Shown: positions 9,914 to 20,998 of the stretch, piece by piece
Numbering within the stretch: position 1 is the first letter of the stretch
Layout: every line of letters starts with the position of its first letter
Assembly: GCA_019279435.1 (NCBI GenBank)
Contig: JAAALK010000081.1
Location: forward strand, 54,489,318-54,553,317
Source: Zizania palustris
Lineage: Eukaryota > Streptophyta > Magnoliopsida > Poales > Poaceae
DNA: 64,000 nucleotides
Reading direction: 5' to 3'
The notes under the pieces: generated by a model
Database searches by the model: none
What the model was told of the DNA's origin: nothing
The model's input: only the letters and a program-made list of their open reading frames with translations
Position numbers and translations under genes: made by a program

Positions 9914-11140
9914 ACCTGCTTCTGTTATATGATTGAACTGTTTTACTTAGTCTAGCTGGTACATGCTTTTGATTACTTGTCAATGATCATGCTTTGGTTC
10001 AGTTCACTTGATATATCTGTCATATGCATGGCTTTTATGCTTTAAAACCTGAAAAATGATCACCATTGCTTCTGGTAACTAGCATGCGTAGGCTGAGTGT
10101 TTTTGCTACCTGTTACATGCTTTGTAGCTAGTTCATCACATAGATGCAGATATGCAACTTGGACATCTTTATGCTTTAACATGGAAAATGTGTTATAAAA
10201 ATGATAAAAATCAAAAATGAATGAAAATTCCATGCCTTTTTATGCTTAAGTTGAAAAGATCCAAGTGGGTTTGTTTTGTCGCATTATATTGTTCTGGATT
10301 GCTTACCATAGCACTTTGGTATGAACTAGGACAGTATAGTGTATGCCGAGACCAATGTCTTAAGCTTCTGATGGTCCAATTCTGGCCTAGGCTTGACTTG
10401 GTCGGTTAGCATAAGGTTTGACATGCAAATAACCCTTGGCACAAATGACAAAGGATAATGAAAAAGCCTGAACTGTAAACGGATAACAAGTTTGTTGAAG
10501 CACTTTGTTTTGAACAATGCTTATCTTGGTAGATATCAGTTAGCTTCTGCATTTCATGCTTTACCTTGCTTGTTTTACTAGAAAATGTGGTGATGCTTTT
10601 ATTTGCCAAAACTGAAAAATGCGTGCTAAATGACTTTCTTTAGATATCATCTGTTGCGCTGATCATGCCATGTGTCTTGGACAGTATCTCTTTTGCAATA
10701 CCTGTTAGATACTGTATTTGCAGTCAATCATATCTGAGAAGCATGCTTTCTTCACTCCACCTACACCCCAATTGCATTCACTGCATATTTTGAGGGGGAG
10801 TTGCATTTCAGGGGGAGTCTGTGTCTCTTTTGAGTGCTTGATGAGTTCACTTGTCAACAAGGGGGAGAAAATTTGGGATCAGAGTTTAAGGGGGAGTTCT
10901 TACTCTGTTGATATCCTTGTTGTTCTGAAATCACACTCATTTTGAGCTTTTACGTTTTGGTTAACCATAATGACCGTTTCTTGCTTTTGGTTGGCTGTTG
11001 GTCATTAGGGTTAAACTTTTACCTTATTTTTCTTCTTCTTTGTTTCCTTGTGTTTTGTTTTCGTGTTTCCACATTTGTTCACAGGCGTAGAAGAGCTGAG
11101 AATTGAGGAGTGTTGACAATGCACTCATCAAGGGGGAGAT
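9914..11140 (+). other. E5 3' untranslated region with repeated polypurine motifs
   Basis: This 1.2-kb stretch is non-coding and closely similar to 45360-46734 in E4. Near its end the motif agggggag occurs about five times (around 10793, 10809, 10859, 10890 and 11130); the last directly precedes the LTR and is the likely polypurine tract. No env-like open frame is present, although some SIRE elements carry one here. Confidence 0.75.
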
Positions 11141-13140
11141 TGAGGAGCCATGCTGAATAGCGTGGGCCTCATGGCTCTAGAAGTGATGAGTCATTGTCAA
11201 CGATAGTCAACGAGGACTGAAGAAGAGAAGAGATCTGCTGTTTCATGGGCCGCGTGTGACTCAGGTACACGGGCAGCGAGCGACTGTCGGGCAGAGGAGG
11301 CTGCGAAGTCGGGCTGGCCCAATCCGGGTGCATGGGCCAGAAGCAGTAGAAGACCCACTGGGCTATTGACCAGGACTGACTCAGGTACACGGGCGGTGAG
11401 CGATTGCCGGGCTGAGAGAGCTGCGGAGTCGGGCCGGCCCAATCCGGGTACCTGGTGCAAAGCTGGTGGAGGCTTTGTCAGTTTCGGCGTAAAACTGACA
11501 ACCGTTGATTCTGTATCCGACTGTCCAGAAGAGTAGCTTCCGGATATGTCATCTGTTACTCTAGGCCCACAGTCAGTCAGTTGTGTCTGTAAAAATACCT
11601 AAGGGCAGTAGAGTCTTTTTCTGTATTTTTGAGTCTGTAAAAACCCTAAGGGGCTGGTAGAATATTCCTAGTGTTGGGCTGCCTATAAATAGCACCCCAA
11701 TCCCTAGGGTTTGGACTACCCTTTTGTGCTGAAATCAAATCCTCCCTTTGGGTCACTTTTGTCTCTCTTCTCTCTCCTGTGTGCGCCGCCAGGACTTGCC
11801 CCTCTCTGTTCATGAGTTATTTTGGCTCTAATCTTTTGGATGCATTTAATCCTTGGTCCCTGGTGAATTTATTGGTTGCATTTTGTTCGGTTTGGAGAGT
11901 TATTGCTTCAGCCACGAGCTGGTGAATTTATTTCTTGGGGAGAAGCTTCTTCTGTTGCTTCTGTTCTTCACGAACTGGGTACTAGTTCTTGCTGTTGCAA
12001 GTAGTACTACTTCTGTAGCTACAGTACTTGCTGCCAGTTTTTCACCTTCTATTGCCCAGCTTTTTGATCGAATCAGCATGGAGTAAATGCCTTTTTGACT
12101 GTTTCAGTGAAGTCATTTTCCTTTGTTCGAAGTCCCTCAGCTCTGTGAGGTAGGCTTCGATCTAACCATACTTGAAGGCTTCGCCTCAGTCTTCGGACTT
12201 TGTTTTGTGCTCTGTGTTGCTAAGTTTCGAAGCAGTTTTCTGATTGACAGCATTACATACTTCGAACTTTAGTGCGAAGGGGCTTCGACCCTATCTGTTC
12301 GAAGTCCATACTTCGACACGTTTCGAGGTTGGGTTCGAAGCTTGTGGCTCCGCTAGGCCTCGCTCTAATTTCTGTGTAGCGTATCACCCTTCGCCTCTCT
12401 TTTCGGAGCTTGCTCTTTTCGAAGGTAGAGCATTGGGTTCGGATTTGCTTTTTTGTCGCGTGGCAGGCTTCGTTTCTTTGTTCGAAGGTAGTTCGTCTGT
12501 TTTGTATGTTCGAAGCTTTTTGTTCAAAGGTTGTGCTTCGAAGCTCTCGGTTCAAAGTGTGTTCGAAGTTTTTGTCTTCGAAGTCCTCACCTCGAAGCAG
12601 GCTCCGACTTTGTCACTTTGCTCCGAAGCTCTTGGTTCGAAGCTGTGTTCGAAGTCCTGTCTTCGAAGTACACACTTCGAACCAGGCTCCGGCACTGTTT
12701 TACTTCGCTCCGAAGTACACTTCGCTTCTTACCACTTCGAACTAGGCTAGACAGCAACACCTTCGACATTTCGGACAGACTCCGTCACCAACCTCCGAAG
12801 CAGACCTCGGCGTGCGAAGGGGGCTTCGCCAAGTTTCGAACAGGAGACAACTTTGGACAGTAACTTCTCTTTTCACTTTATACATACTTAGATCATTTCA
12901 TTGAGAAGTATAGGCCTGTTACAACTTGTTTATCTGCCTAGTTGCACCTCTTTAGTTTACACTGTTTATCTTCAGTTGCTTCTAGGTTAGAAACCTTTAG
13001 ACTTAGGCCTTCTGTTTATTTTCTGCTGCGTAGTATTTTTGAGGTGCGTTGGGTATTGGGAACAGGCCATTGATTCGAAAGAATTTTTTAAGGCGCCCAT
13101 TCACCCCCCCCCCCCTCTGGTCGCTACTTTCGGTCCTACA
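11141..13140 (+). repeat. E5 3' LTR (2000 bp)
   Basis: It starts TGAGGAGCCATG and ends GGTCCTACA. A TATA box (cctataaat, ~11692) lies in the first third. About 650 bp at the left end and 100 bp at the right end match the LTRs of E4, but the centre (about 11790-13036) is unrelated to E4 and is full of TTCGAAG words. Reading frames found here are by-products of that repeat word. Confidence 0.88.
12121..12850 (+). repeat. TTCGAAG-rich array inside E5 LTR
   Basis: The palindrome TTCGAA or near relatives (cttcgaag, ttcgaac, cgaagc) recur well over a dozen times at irregular spacing. There is no fixed unit length, so it is an interspersed word rather than a clean tandem repeat. The matching place in the E4 LTR has none of it. 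Confidence 0.7.
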
Positions 13141-13380
13141 GACATTGACGTCGCGCTTGATGAAACCTGCGCGTGTCTCTACGTATCTCCCAAGCATGAG
13201 GTCTTGTAACACTTTCATCTTCACCTCGATCTCTGCCCGGTCTTCTTCGGGGATGTCTTCAAAGGTAGGCATCATGATGTTGCAATTGTCGATATCTGCG
13301 CCTCCCATGGGATCTATCGGTGATGTGGACATAGTAGTCATCGTAGACGTACTCGCGACCGATGTAGATGTAATTGTCAT
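13141..13380 (-). pseudogene. E6 gag N-terminal fragment
   Basis: From the ATG at 13380 the frame reads MTITSTSVASTS..., then GGADIDNCNIM, FEDIPEEDRAEIE and MLGRYVETRAGF, until E5 interrupts it. The same N-terminal segment occurs in E3 from 52606 (GGADIDNRNIL, LEDIPAADRAEIE, MLGGYIKTRAGF), which supports real coding in the family. About 80 codons remain. The function is nucleocapsid assembly by analogy with gag; no domain is recognisable in this short piece. Confidence 0.7.
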
Positions 13381-13395
13381 GTTAGCGTAACCTTC

Positions 13396-13418
13396 CCCAG
13401 CGGAGTCACCAAAAAGTG
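13396..13418 (-). promoter_or_regulatory. E6 primer binding site
   Basis: On the minus strand, directly after the LTR, TTTGGTGACTCCGCTGGGGA reads as the complement of a tRNA 3' end including CCA. The same site in E3 reads TTTGGCGACTCCGCTGGGG. The acceptor-stem sequence suggests an Arg-type tRNA, but I am not certain of the isotype. Confidence 0.6.
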
Positions 13419-14792
13419 TGTTGACACTAAAATGTGCCCCCGTACTTAGGTTAGTTCGATGATCCAAAAGTGTGCGGATACTTAGGAACAAGCCTAACCG
13501 TAACACAACACTAACGGTGCATTTCGACTACCCTTAATAGTGGCAAGGGGGGTGGATTCACCAGGTAATCAGATCACAAGCAAATAATCCAATTAGCTGA
13601 AAAGAAATATATAAATAAAATAAACTAGTCAGCTGAATGGAGCTTGACTAGTTCGTAGTGTACCATGTGAAGGGGTCACCGAAGGGGGCCTTCGACATCT
13701 GATGTGAAGGGTTTCACCGAAGGTATCCTTCGATGTTCGGGTCGATCTAACCGAAGAAAAGCTCCGAACAGATCTCTAACGTGAAATCACCTCTGAACGA
13801 TAAGGTTTGGTACGAAGTCTCTAACACGATAAAACACTCCAAGGCGACACGCTGGCACGACTTCGTCCAGCGCGAAGTATTGGTGTGATGAAGCCTTGGC
13901 GCGATGGAGCCTTGGCGTGACGAAGCCTAATGCAAAGCAGCTTCAGTACGCGGGACTTGACCAGACCGACAACAGCGTAATGGATCCGGCACGGGTAGTC
14001 GAAGTATAGGGACCTGCTGAAGGGTGTTCTGGCAGCCTCTAAAACCAGTTTCTTGGCTCCGGACACCTTCGGCGAAGGGGCTCTGAGTGTGAAAACCTAC
14101 AACAGAACAAAGATCAAGTGCCAATTCGGCCTGGACACCGAATTTACTAAGTATTGTAGTAGGGAAATGAAAGTAGCAATCTGTTACATAGATTAAAGGA
14201 TACTTCACAGGCGAAGTAACAAGGCGACAACAATCTATTACATAGATTAACAGGTACTTCATGAGCGAAGTAACAAGGATTACCACTATTTTGACGTGGG
14301 CGGCGGAGCGCTTCCAAGCAAACCCAACTAAGGTTCTGCAGAAAGGTAAATAAAAGTAAAGTATGGTTCAAAGCTAGGGCTTTGTGGTTGAATTTTGTTG
14401 GGGGGATTAATGAACCGGCCTCACCCCTATATTTATAGGTGCTAGTCTTCTTATCTCTAAAGCTAATCTGGTAGGATTTGTCCTAATCAAGTTTAGGGAT
14501 AAAAACAACCAGAATTAGACTCAAACTCTATCTCCGAAGCAAACCCGAAGTGGGCCTTCGGCAGGCCTACCGAAGCCTGCTCCTTGGGCCGAAGCTTCGG
14601 CGAGATAGGCCTCCGAAGGGCCTTCGGGTCGAAGCTGGCAGGCTGCTAACAGGCCTCCAAATCCCAACGTTTAATGGGCCTTCAACACTATAGGGCTTTG
14701 GCCTATACCATGACTTGTGTATTTTCGGCTCAAATTACCAAAATTGTTATTTTGACAATCTTTACCATTAATGCCATTTTTTGCTATCAACA
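13419..14792 (-). repeat. E6 5' LTR (1374 bp)
   Basis: On the plus strand it begins TGTTGACACTAAAATG and ends TGCTATCAACA. Read on the minus strand, a TATA-like tataaatata lies near 14425-14440. The LTR has few copies of the gaagcttcgg minisatellite that is expanded in the E3 LTR (33490-33760). Confidence 0.85.
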
Positions 14793-15311
14793 AGTCTATT
14801 GGACAATCTCTTTGGTCAGGGTTGGCTTCGATAATTGATTTCTCTAGACGGGGCCAGATCAGCTCATGCCAAAGGACTCGAGGCACAACTTCTGGTAGTT
14901 ATCTATGTGCTCCTATACCTTTGCTCTCTGCTCGTCAATCAATGCTTCGAAGGTGATCGGGATGATGTTACTGTTGTTGAGTTCACCGACCATAGTTGAG
15001 TCGTTTCAAGGTTGTCCCACTAGGCGTGCCAAAAAGCGTATTGGTATCATTTTTGGTCAGACGCGAGGCCTAGGAGATCTGCTTAACTCTAGTGTAGGTC
15101 CTAAATTCTTGGGGTTCTGAGAGGGCCAATCAGTTTGACCCTACAACTGATATGGTATGGAAAATCATTAGTAGCAACGCCTATCGGCAATTGACTCAAT
15201 AGACATGATATAAGCCAAAATGCGTGTATCGGCGAAGGGCCATCAGGAACGATTAGGCGATCGGATGATACACAATGCCTACACCATCGGACCGATGGTG
15301 GGGAAAGCAGT
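14793..15311. other. Unclassified remnant, possibly an old gypsy leader
   Basis: No coding frame is convincing. Around 15016-15048 the plus strand reads tcccactaggcgtgccaaaa. Its reverse complement resembles the TTTGGCACGCCTAGTGGGA leader motif seen after the LTR of some plant gypsy elements. This may be the edge of an old minus-strand element. The remaining ~400 bp show nothing that I recognise. Confidence 0.35.
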
Positions 15312-16718
15312 TGAGAAACCAAGTGGGTTTCCACCGTGGTTTAAACTTTGTGATGAATGATTGACAAGTTTTCCTGATTTAATGGTTTGGTCTTGTGTTT
15401 GGTTGTGTGTGCTCACCGAGAGATCAGTGTGTGTTCTGTGTGGAGATTCGTGTTTTGCTTGTTTCATTGTCTGCGGGGTTGAGATGCGAGTCAACTATCA
15501 ACGGCGGGTGATTAGGGTCAAGCAGGGAGCTTGATGCTAGAGAATCAAGGGTGTCGAGTGAAGTTGAGGAAGATCTTGGGCATACACATGGAGATAGAGC
15601 AAGACATGGACGGATGAATGATCGAGGCAGTGTGTTGACCAAGTCAACGAAAGGGAGGCCAATGCAAGTGACAAGGTGTCTCGAGGGATCAAGAGCGGGA
15701 GAGACTTGTTGGCGGTTGTGTCCGCGGATTGGTTATACGTGGTGGTGATCTAGATGGATTTGTTGGTTTCAGCTAAAAACCATCTTATCAATATTGAAGC
15801 GCTTTAAGCGAAGTCGTAGTCGCTACGAAAGCTCCGTGTCAACAAACTACCTTTAGATAGGATTTTACTATTTTGCCTGTTGGGCCCTAGTCTGTATTTT
15901 TGCATCTGTAGGTAAAATAGCCTCGGGGTATTTTTGTCTTTTCTAGTTTTTGAACTGCCTATAAAAGGCCATGTAGTCCTAGGGTTTCTACCGACTCAAT
16001 CACTTTCAAATCAGAGTTCACTTTACCAAATATGATCTCCCTTCAGATTTTTCCTCCTGTTCTCTGTGCTTCACTTCTAATTTCTTTCTGAAAATCAATG
16101 CATCTTTATCCAATCACTCATGGCACCAAGCACTCGCCTATTTCTCTTTTTTCCATTTACCGAGCACTTCTACTGGTTTTCTTTGGGCACAGTACGCCAA
16201 GCAGTCCACTGGTTTCTTCCTTCAGATGAAGCAGCGCATTCGGTGTGAGGAGGCACTTTCACTTGGTGGCGGCGATGTGAGGCCTTTCGGCACGAGGGCG
16301 ACGCTAGCTGCAGAACTACGCATGTGAAGCACTCGGAGTGTTAGGCGGCGGTTTGAGCCAGAGATGCGAGCAAGGCCATGCATGTAGCGCAGTCGGCAGT
16401 GGCTAGAGGAGAACAGAAGCATTTTAATTTCTTTCTCAAATCCACATTCATCTGCAATATTTTTTTCCCTTGATTATCCTGTAGTTGATTCAATAGTTTC
16501 AAGCACATTTTATTTACTGAATTTATTTTTTAAAAAAATTAAATGCATTAATTATTGGGCTTTCTTGTACTGCATTAAATACTTGTGAACTATGGATGCT
16601 TCCCATGGAGTTTATTTGCTTCTGCTTTTCTGTTAGAGGACTATTAGGTGTTTAGAAAAGGCCATCATTTTAAAAAAAATTGTTGAGGCGCATATTCACC
16701 CTCCCTCTAGTCGCTAGT
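15312..16718 (+). repeat. Degenerate copia LTR related to family B
   Basis: It opens TGAGAAACCAAGTGGG, similar to the E7 LTR start (TGAGAAACCAAGGGTC), and shares gatgaatgattgacaag. A TATA-like box is present (cctataaaagg, ~15958), and it closes with a ttcaccctccctctagtcgct stretch typical of copia LTR ends. The last ~15 bases (..gtccaaca) are missing where E7 begins. It is probably an older LTR into which E7 inserted. There is no gene inside; short frames here are not conserved. Confidence 0.6.
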
Positions 16719-18684
16719 TGAGAAACCAAGGGTCGGTTTCGGAGTCTGTGATGAGTGATTGACAGATTTTATCCTCTGATTTGAAGGGGTACCTCCAAAG
16801 GGGTTCGGAGGTCGTTTCACCGAAGGGTTCAGCTGCTGCGGCAGTCGCAGAGGAGTGTAACTATCAGAGGGGTCCGACAGTACACAATGACTTGGCTGTA
16901 CCGAAGGGTTCAATACTTTGGGCAGTACACCGGAGTGTGTGCCAGAGGTTGTTTACCCGGAGAGTTCTCCGGGGTACTAGATACACTTGTTTGTCTGTAT
17001 GTAGTGCGCAGGTGACTTCGGAGGCGACGGACAGTTCGCAACAGGTGAACCTGGGTCAAGCGGGAGACTTGATGCCAGGCGAGTGGGGAGCTAGGTCATG
17101 AAGGCTACGTGGGGTCGAGGTTGGTCCTCGGGTCAAGGTGCACCAGGCGAAGGAAGAGAGTGCGGAGCGTGGCTCTGGCTGAAGGTACCCCGAGATGAAG
17201 TCCTCAGAGGCGAGGCACTTCGAAGAATACTCCGAATGGAATGACTTTGGAGTATGGTGGACAAAGTCCTCAGCGATGAGGCAAGGTGTTCAAAGTGTGC
17301 TCCAGATGGAGGCATTTTAAGGTTCACCCGACGGAGGTCTCAGAAGTTGAGGTGCATTGAAGGCATGGTCCGGGTGAGGTTCATTGAGGAGTGTGCTCAG
17401 GGAGAGACACTACGACGAAGTGCTCATGGAATGCTTCATGCGGAGGCCTTGGACAAAGGAGGGACTTCGAAGGGTGATACTCCGAAGGTGGGGCTTCGGA
17501 GGGTGGTACACGGACTAACGGAGTTTGAGCTGGGAGAAGCTGCGAAGCCGTGGTGATCCACTCCGGAGGTGATGGCACAAAGGCTCAAGTGCTTTGATGG
17601 CTTCGGCTCAAAACTGTCACTGTAATGAAGACTGACTTCGGTGAAGTGAAAGCCGTCAGGCTCAAGGCTTCTCGCCGAAGCTACCGCACCCCTCGCATGC
17701 GAAGGGGGCTTCAGAATAATCCAAAACTACAAAGGCTGACCTTGTCTACTCTGCAAAAGCTGGTATTGTCTCCTCTGTGAAGCTGTCAAAAGAAGACTCC
17801 AAATAAAGTAGACTGCCAACTGTACCCCCCTTTTCTGATGAGACAAAATCAGTGTAAACCCTAACGGTAAAGTAGTCTATTCATAGGGCTGAATAGTGCC
17901 TATAAATAGTAGAGGCTAGCTAGGCAACAGTAACACTTTAAGCAGCCATTTTCAGAACTCCTGTGCTAGACGCCACTCTCATGTATTCATCCTGTGAGTT
18001 CATTTTGTGTTCCCTGTTCATGCAATGAAGTTTTGAGTCTGTTCTTCTTTCACTGCTAGAACTTGTATTTTGTGTTGCACTGCATGCTTTGATTCCTCTG
18101 AGCACCATCTTCTTCTGGGTTGAATTTGTGCACTGTATCTCTTCTGAGAAGTGTGTGAGAGGTCTGGGCATGTGAAGTGTGGTTTTTAGTGTGTTCGCTC
18201 TGTGTAAACTGAGGTAACCCCTCACCATTTACTAGAGAAGCACAGAGTGGTCCGAAGTCAAAGTCTGTTTTCTTCCTTGTCGAGGTGCTCAGCACTGTGT
18301 GTTTAGTGTGCGTTTTGACCTTCGAAATGCGAAGCTTAGTACCAGTTGCTAGTGATGTATCTAGTCGAAGTCCTCAGAGGGAAGTCATCTTGCGCGAAGG
18401 GTGAAGTGTGAAGTCTGCTCGAAGGCACCCAGTGTGCAGAGCATGCACTAACTTAGCAAAATTGTGTTGTTGTTTTGTGGGTAGCGCGAAGTCTTCTTGA
18501 CTTCGAACTTTTGCTCCTTGCGAAGCCTAGTTTCGGAGCTGTGAAATACCTTCGAACCAGAACTTCGAAGGTTGTGTTCGAAGCCTGTTCCACAGAAGAC
18601 AGAACTAAAACAGAAGGCTATTTTTAGCCTGAAATTTTAAAAGCTCCCATTCACCGCCCTCTAGTCGCCGTTTCCAGTCCAACA
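16719..18684 (+). repeat. E7 5' LTR (1966 bp)
   Basis: It starts TGAGAAACCAAGG and ends AGTCCAACA, followed two bases later by the primer site. TATA box near 17890 (cctataaatag). The first kilobase is rich in gaag and cggag words. The solo LTR at 18920-20998 is a close but not identical relative. Confidence 0.85.
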
Positions 18685-18686
18685 AT

Positions 18687-18700
18687 TGGTATCAGAGTAG
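18687..18700 (+). promoter_or_regulatory. E7 primer binding site
   Basis: TGGTATCAGAG follows the LTR by two bases. It is complementary to the 3' end of the initiator methionine tRNA, the usual primer of plant copia elements. The next bases differ from the TGGTATCAGAGC of E4. Confidence 0.8.
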
Positions 18701-18748
18701 GTTAAGATCACCAGTTGACCTTAACCGGTTTTGTGATCTGTTGGCGAC

Positions 18749-18919
18749 ATGGACAGAGTTAGTAAAATACCTCTGTTCGATGGGACGGATTTTGTATACT
18801 AGAAGGTGCGCATGGAGGCTTACTTGCTAAGCCAAGGAAATGCAATTTGGGAGATTGTGGATTCACAATACTCCATCCCTGAAACTCGCACCTCTCAAAC
18901 AGAAAAGGATCAGTATAAT
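18749..18919 (+). pseudogene. E7 gag N-terminus
   Basis: From the ATG at 18749 it reads MDRVSKIPLFDGTDFVY, then a TAG in place of the conserved Trp of the copia YW motif, then KVRMEAYLLSQG and TSQTEKDQYN. The matching region of E4 reads YGYNYWKTRMRAYLMSQ. The gene continues after the solo LTR at 21004 with NSKARNLLF. The coat-forming gag is clearly dead. Confidence 0.8.
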
Positions 18920-20998
18920 TGAGAAACCAAGGGTTGGTTTCGGAGTCTGTGATGAGTGATTGACAGGTTTTTCTCCTCTGTTTCGAAGGGGTCCCTCCGA
19001 AGGGGTTCGGAGGTTGGACCTCCGAAGGGGTTCGGAGGTTGGACCTCCGAAGGGGTTCGGAGGTGGTTTCACCGAAGGGTTCGGTGGGCTTTGGTTGCTG
19101 CAGCTGTTGCAGCAGAGTGTGCGTATCGGAGGGGTCCGACAGTACACGATGATTGGGTTTGTACCGAAGGTCTCGGTACTTTGGGCGGTACACCGGAGGG
19201 TGTGCCGAAGGTTGCTAACCCGGAGAGGTCTCCGGAGTACTGGATACACTTGTCTGTTTGTCTGTGGTGCGCAAGGGACTGCGGAGGCGATGGATGGTTC
19301 GTAGCAGTTGAACCTAGGTCAAGCGGGAGGCTTGATGCCAGTGGAGCGGGGAGCTCCGTCACGAAGGCTGCGAAGGGGTCTAGGTCAGACCTCGGGTCGA
19401 GGTGCACCAGGTGAAGGAAGTAAGTGCGGAGCGTGGCTCCGGGGGAAGGTACTCCGAGACGAAGTCCTCGGAGGCGAGGCACTTCGAAGGGTACTCTGGA
19501 TGGATTGACTTCGGAGTTTGGTGGATCAAGTCCTCAGCAGAGGCAAGGTGTTCGAGGTGTGCTCCAGAGGGAGACACTCGAAGGTACCCGACGAAGGTCT
19601 CAAAAGTCGAGGTGCATCGAAGGCATGGTCCGGGTGAGGCTCGTCGAGGAGTGTGCTCGGGGAGAGACACTGCGACGAAGTGCTCATGGAATGCTTCATG
19701 TGGAGGCCTTGGATGAAGGAGGGACTTCGAAGGGTGGTACTCCGAAGGTGGGGCTTTGGAGTGAAGTAGGCTTTGGAGCAAGGCTGGCTCCGAAGTGAGG
19801 ATGACTTGTGGTACTTCGGCCATGCATGGCTTCGGTACACGGACTGACGGAGTTCGAGCTGGGAGAAGCTGCGAAGCCGTGGTGGTCCACTCCGAAGGTG
19901 GTGGTGCGAAGGCCCAAGGGCTTTGATGGCTTTAGCTCAAAACCGTCACTGTATCGGAGGCTAACTTCGGTGAAGCGAAGGCCGTCAGGCTCAAGGCTTC
20001 TCACCGAAGCTACCGCACCCCTCGCGTGCGAAGGGGGGCTTCAGAAAAGTCAAGACTGTAAAGGCTGACATTGTCTGCTCTGCAAAAAGCTGACGCTGTC
20101 TCCTCTGCAAAGCTGACAGAGAAGCCTCCAGAATAAAGTTGACTACCTTTTGTACCACTCTGTTCTGTAGAGACAAAACCAATGTAAACCCTAGGGGTAA
20201 AGTAGTCAATTCACTTGGGTGAATAGTGGCTATAAATATGGGGGCTGGGTAGGTATCATTTAACACTTTGAGCATTCATTGTTGAGCTCCTGTACTAGCC
20301 TCCACATACTTTGTATTCAACCAGTGAATTCATTTTTAGTGTTCCTTGTTCAAGCAGCGAAGCCCTGCTTCTGTGTGCATTTTGCTTGAGCTTGTTTTAC
20401 ATACCTCGCTGCATACTTCGATCATTTGTGTGTCACTTCGAGTGACTTGTGGTGGTGCATCGAAGTCGTTCTAGGCGAAGTGTGTATTGTGCGAAGTGTG
20501 TTTTTAGTGTGCATTCGCTCTGTGTAACTGGAGGCTAGACCTCGCTATTTACTAGCGAAGCCCTGATCGAAGCCCGTGTTTCTTATCGTGTCGAAGCCCC
20601 TAGCGAAGTCTGTTTTTGTGTGTTTAGACCTTCGAAGTACGAAGCCCAGCATGAGTTGTTGTTGCTAAGTATTTGGTCGAAGTCCTCAGAGGGTAGTCCA
20701 CTCGTGCGAAGGGTGAAGTGCGAAGCCTGCTCGAAGCACCCTGTGTGCGGAGCCTGCACTGACTTAGCTGAGTTGATTTTTCGGGGTTGTGGGTGGAGCG
20801 AAGTCTTCTTGACTTCGAACTTTTACTCCCTTGCGAAGCCTATGTTCGGAGCTGTAAATTACCTCCGAACCAGACCTTCGAAGGTTGTGTTCGAAGCCTG
20901 TTCCACAGTAGACTGATTTAAAACCGAAGGCTATTTTTAGCCTTAAATTTTAAAAGCTCCCATTCACCCCCCCTCTGGTCGCCGTTTCCGGTCCAACA
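18920..20998 (+). repeat. Solo LTR of family B inside E7 gag (2079 bp)
   Basis: It starts TGAGAAACC and ends GGTCCAACA. It is flanked by perfect 5-bp target duplications ATAAT (18915-18919 and 20999-21003), so a family-B element inserted here and then collapsed to one LTR by recombination. TATA box near 20232. Around 18980-19065 a ~28-bp unit (cctccgaaggggttcggagg) is repeated about three times; this is absent from the E7 LTR. Long frames on both strands here come from GAAG-rich low complexity. Confidence 0.92.

Larger units (their letters stand above)
7170..13140 (+). mobile_element. E5: Ty1/copia SIRE-type element (family A), 3' part
   Basis: The element resumes inside pol at the point where E1 inserted and runs through its 3' LTR. 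Its protein is closely similar to that of E4 (37484-48570), which defines family A. After the LTR the sequence changes to the leader of gypsy element E6, starting gacat, so E5 inserted into E6. The other copy of the target duplication is left of the window. E4 also sits inside a gypsy element of the E6/E3 family, with a target site starting GAC. Confidence 0.9.
13141..14792 (-). mobile_element. E6: Ty3/gypsy Tat-type element (family B), 5' end only
   Basis: On the minus strand this holds the 5' LTR (13419-14792), primer site and start of gag. It is cut by the E5 insertion at 13141. It is similar throughout to the 5' end of E3 (52352-53089). The rest of E6 would lie beyond E5, left of the window. 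Confidence 0.85.

Noticed and set aside
9914..11140. An env-like gene as in some SIRE elements
   Set aside because: There is no long frame in either E5 or E4 in this interval, and short frames are not conserved between them.
12244..12750. 168-codon frame in the E5 LTR
   Set aside because: It is created by repetition of TTCGAAG (reading FEV, SKx, RSx). It is absent from E4 and has no domain or family conservation.
12121..12850. TTCGAAG words as heat-shock elements
   Set aside because: Heat-shock elements need GAA and TTC blocks spaced in 5-bp steps (TTCnnGAA). Here TTC and GAA touch directly, and the spacing of the words is irregular.
18863..20068. Several 80-150 codon frames on both strands in the solo LTR
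   Set aside because: They come from GAAG/GGAG low-complexity DNA and overlap each other in many frames. They do not stay open in the sister LTR at 16719-18684.
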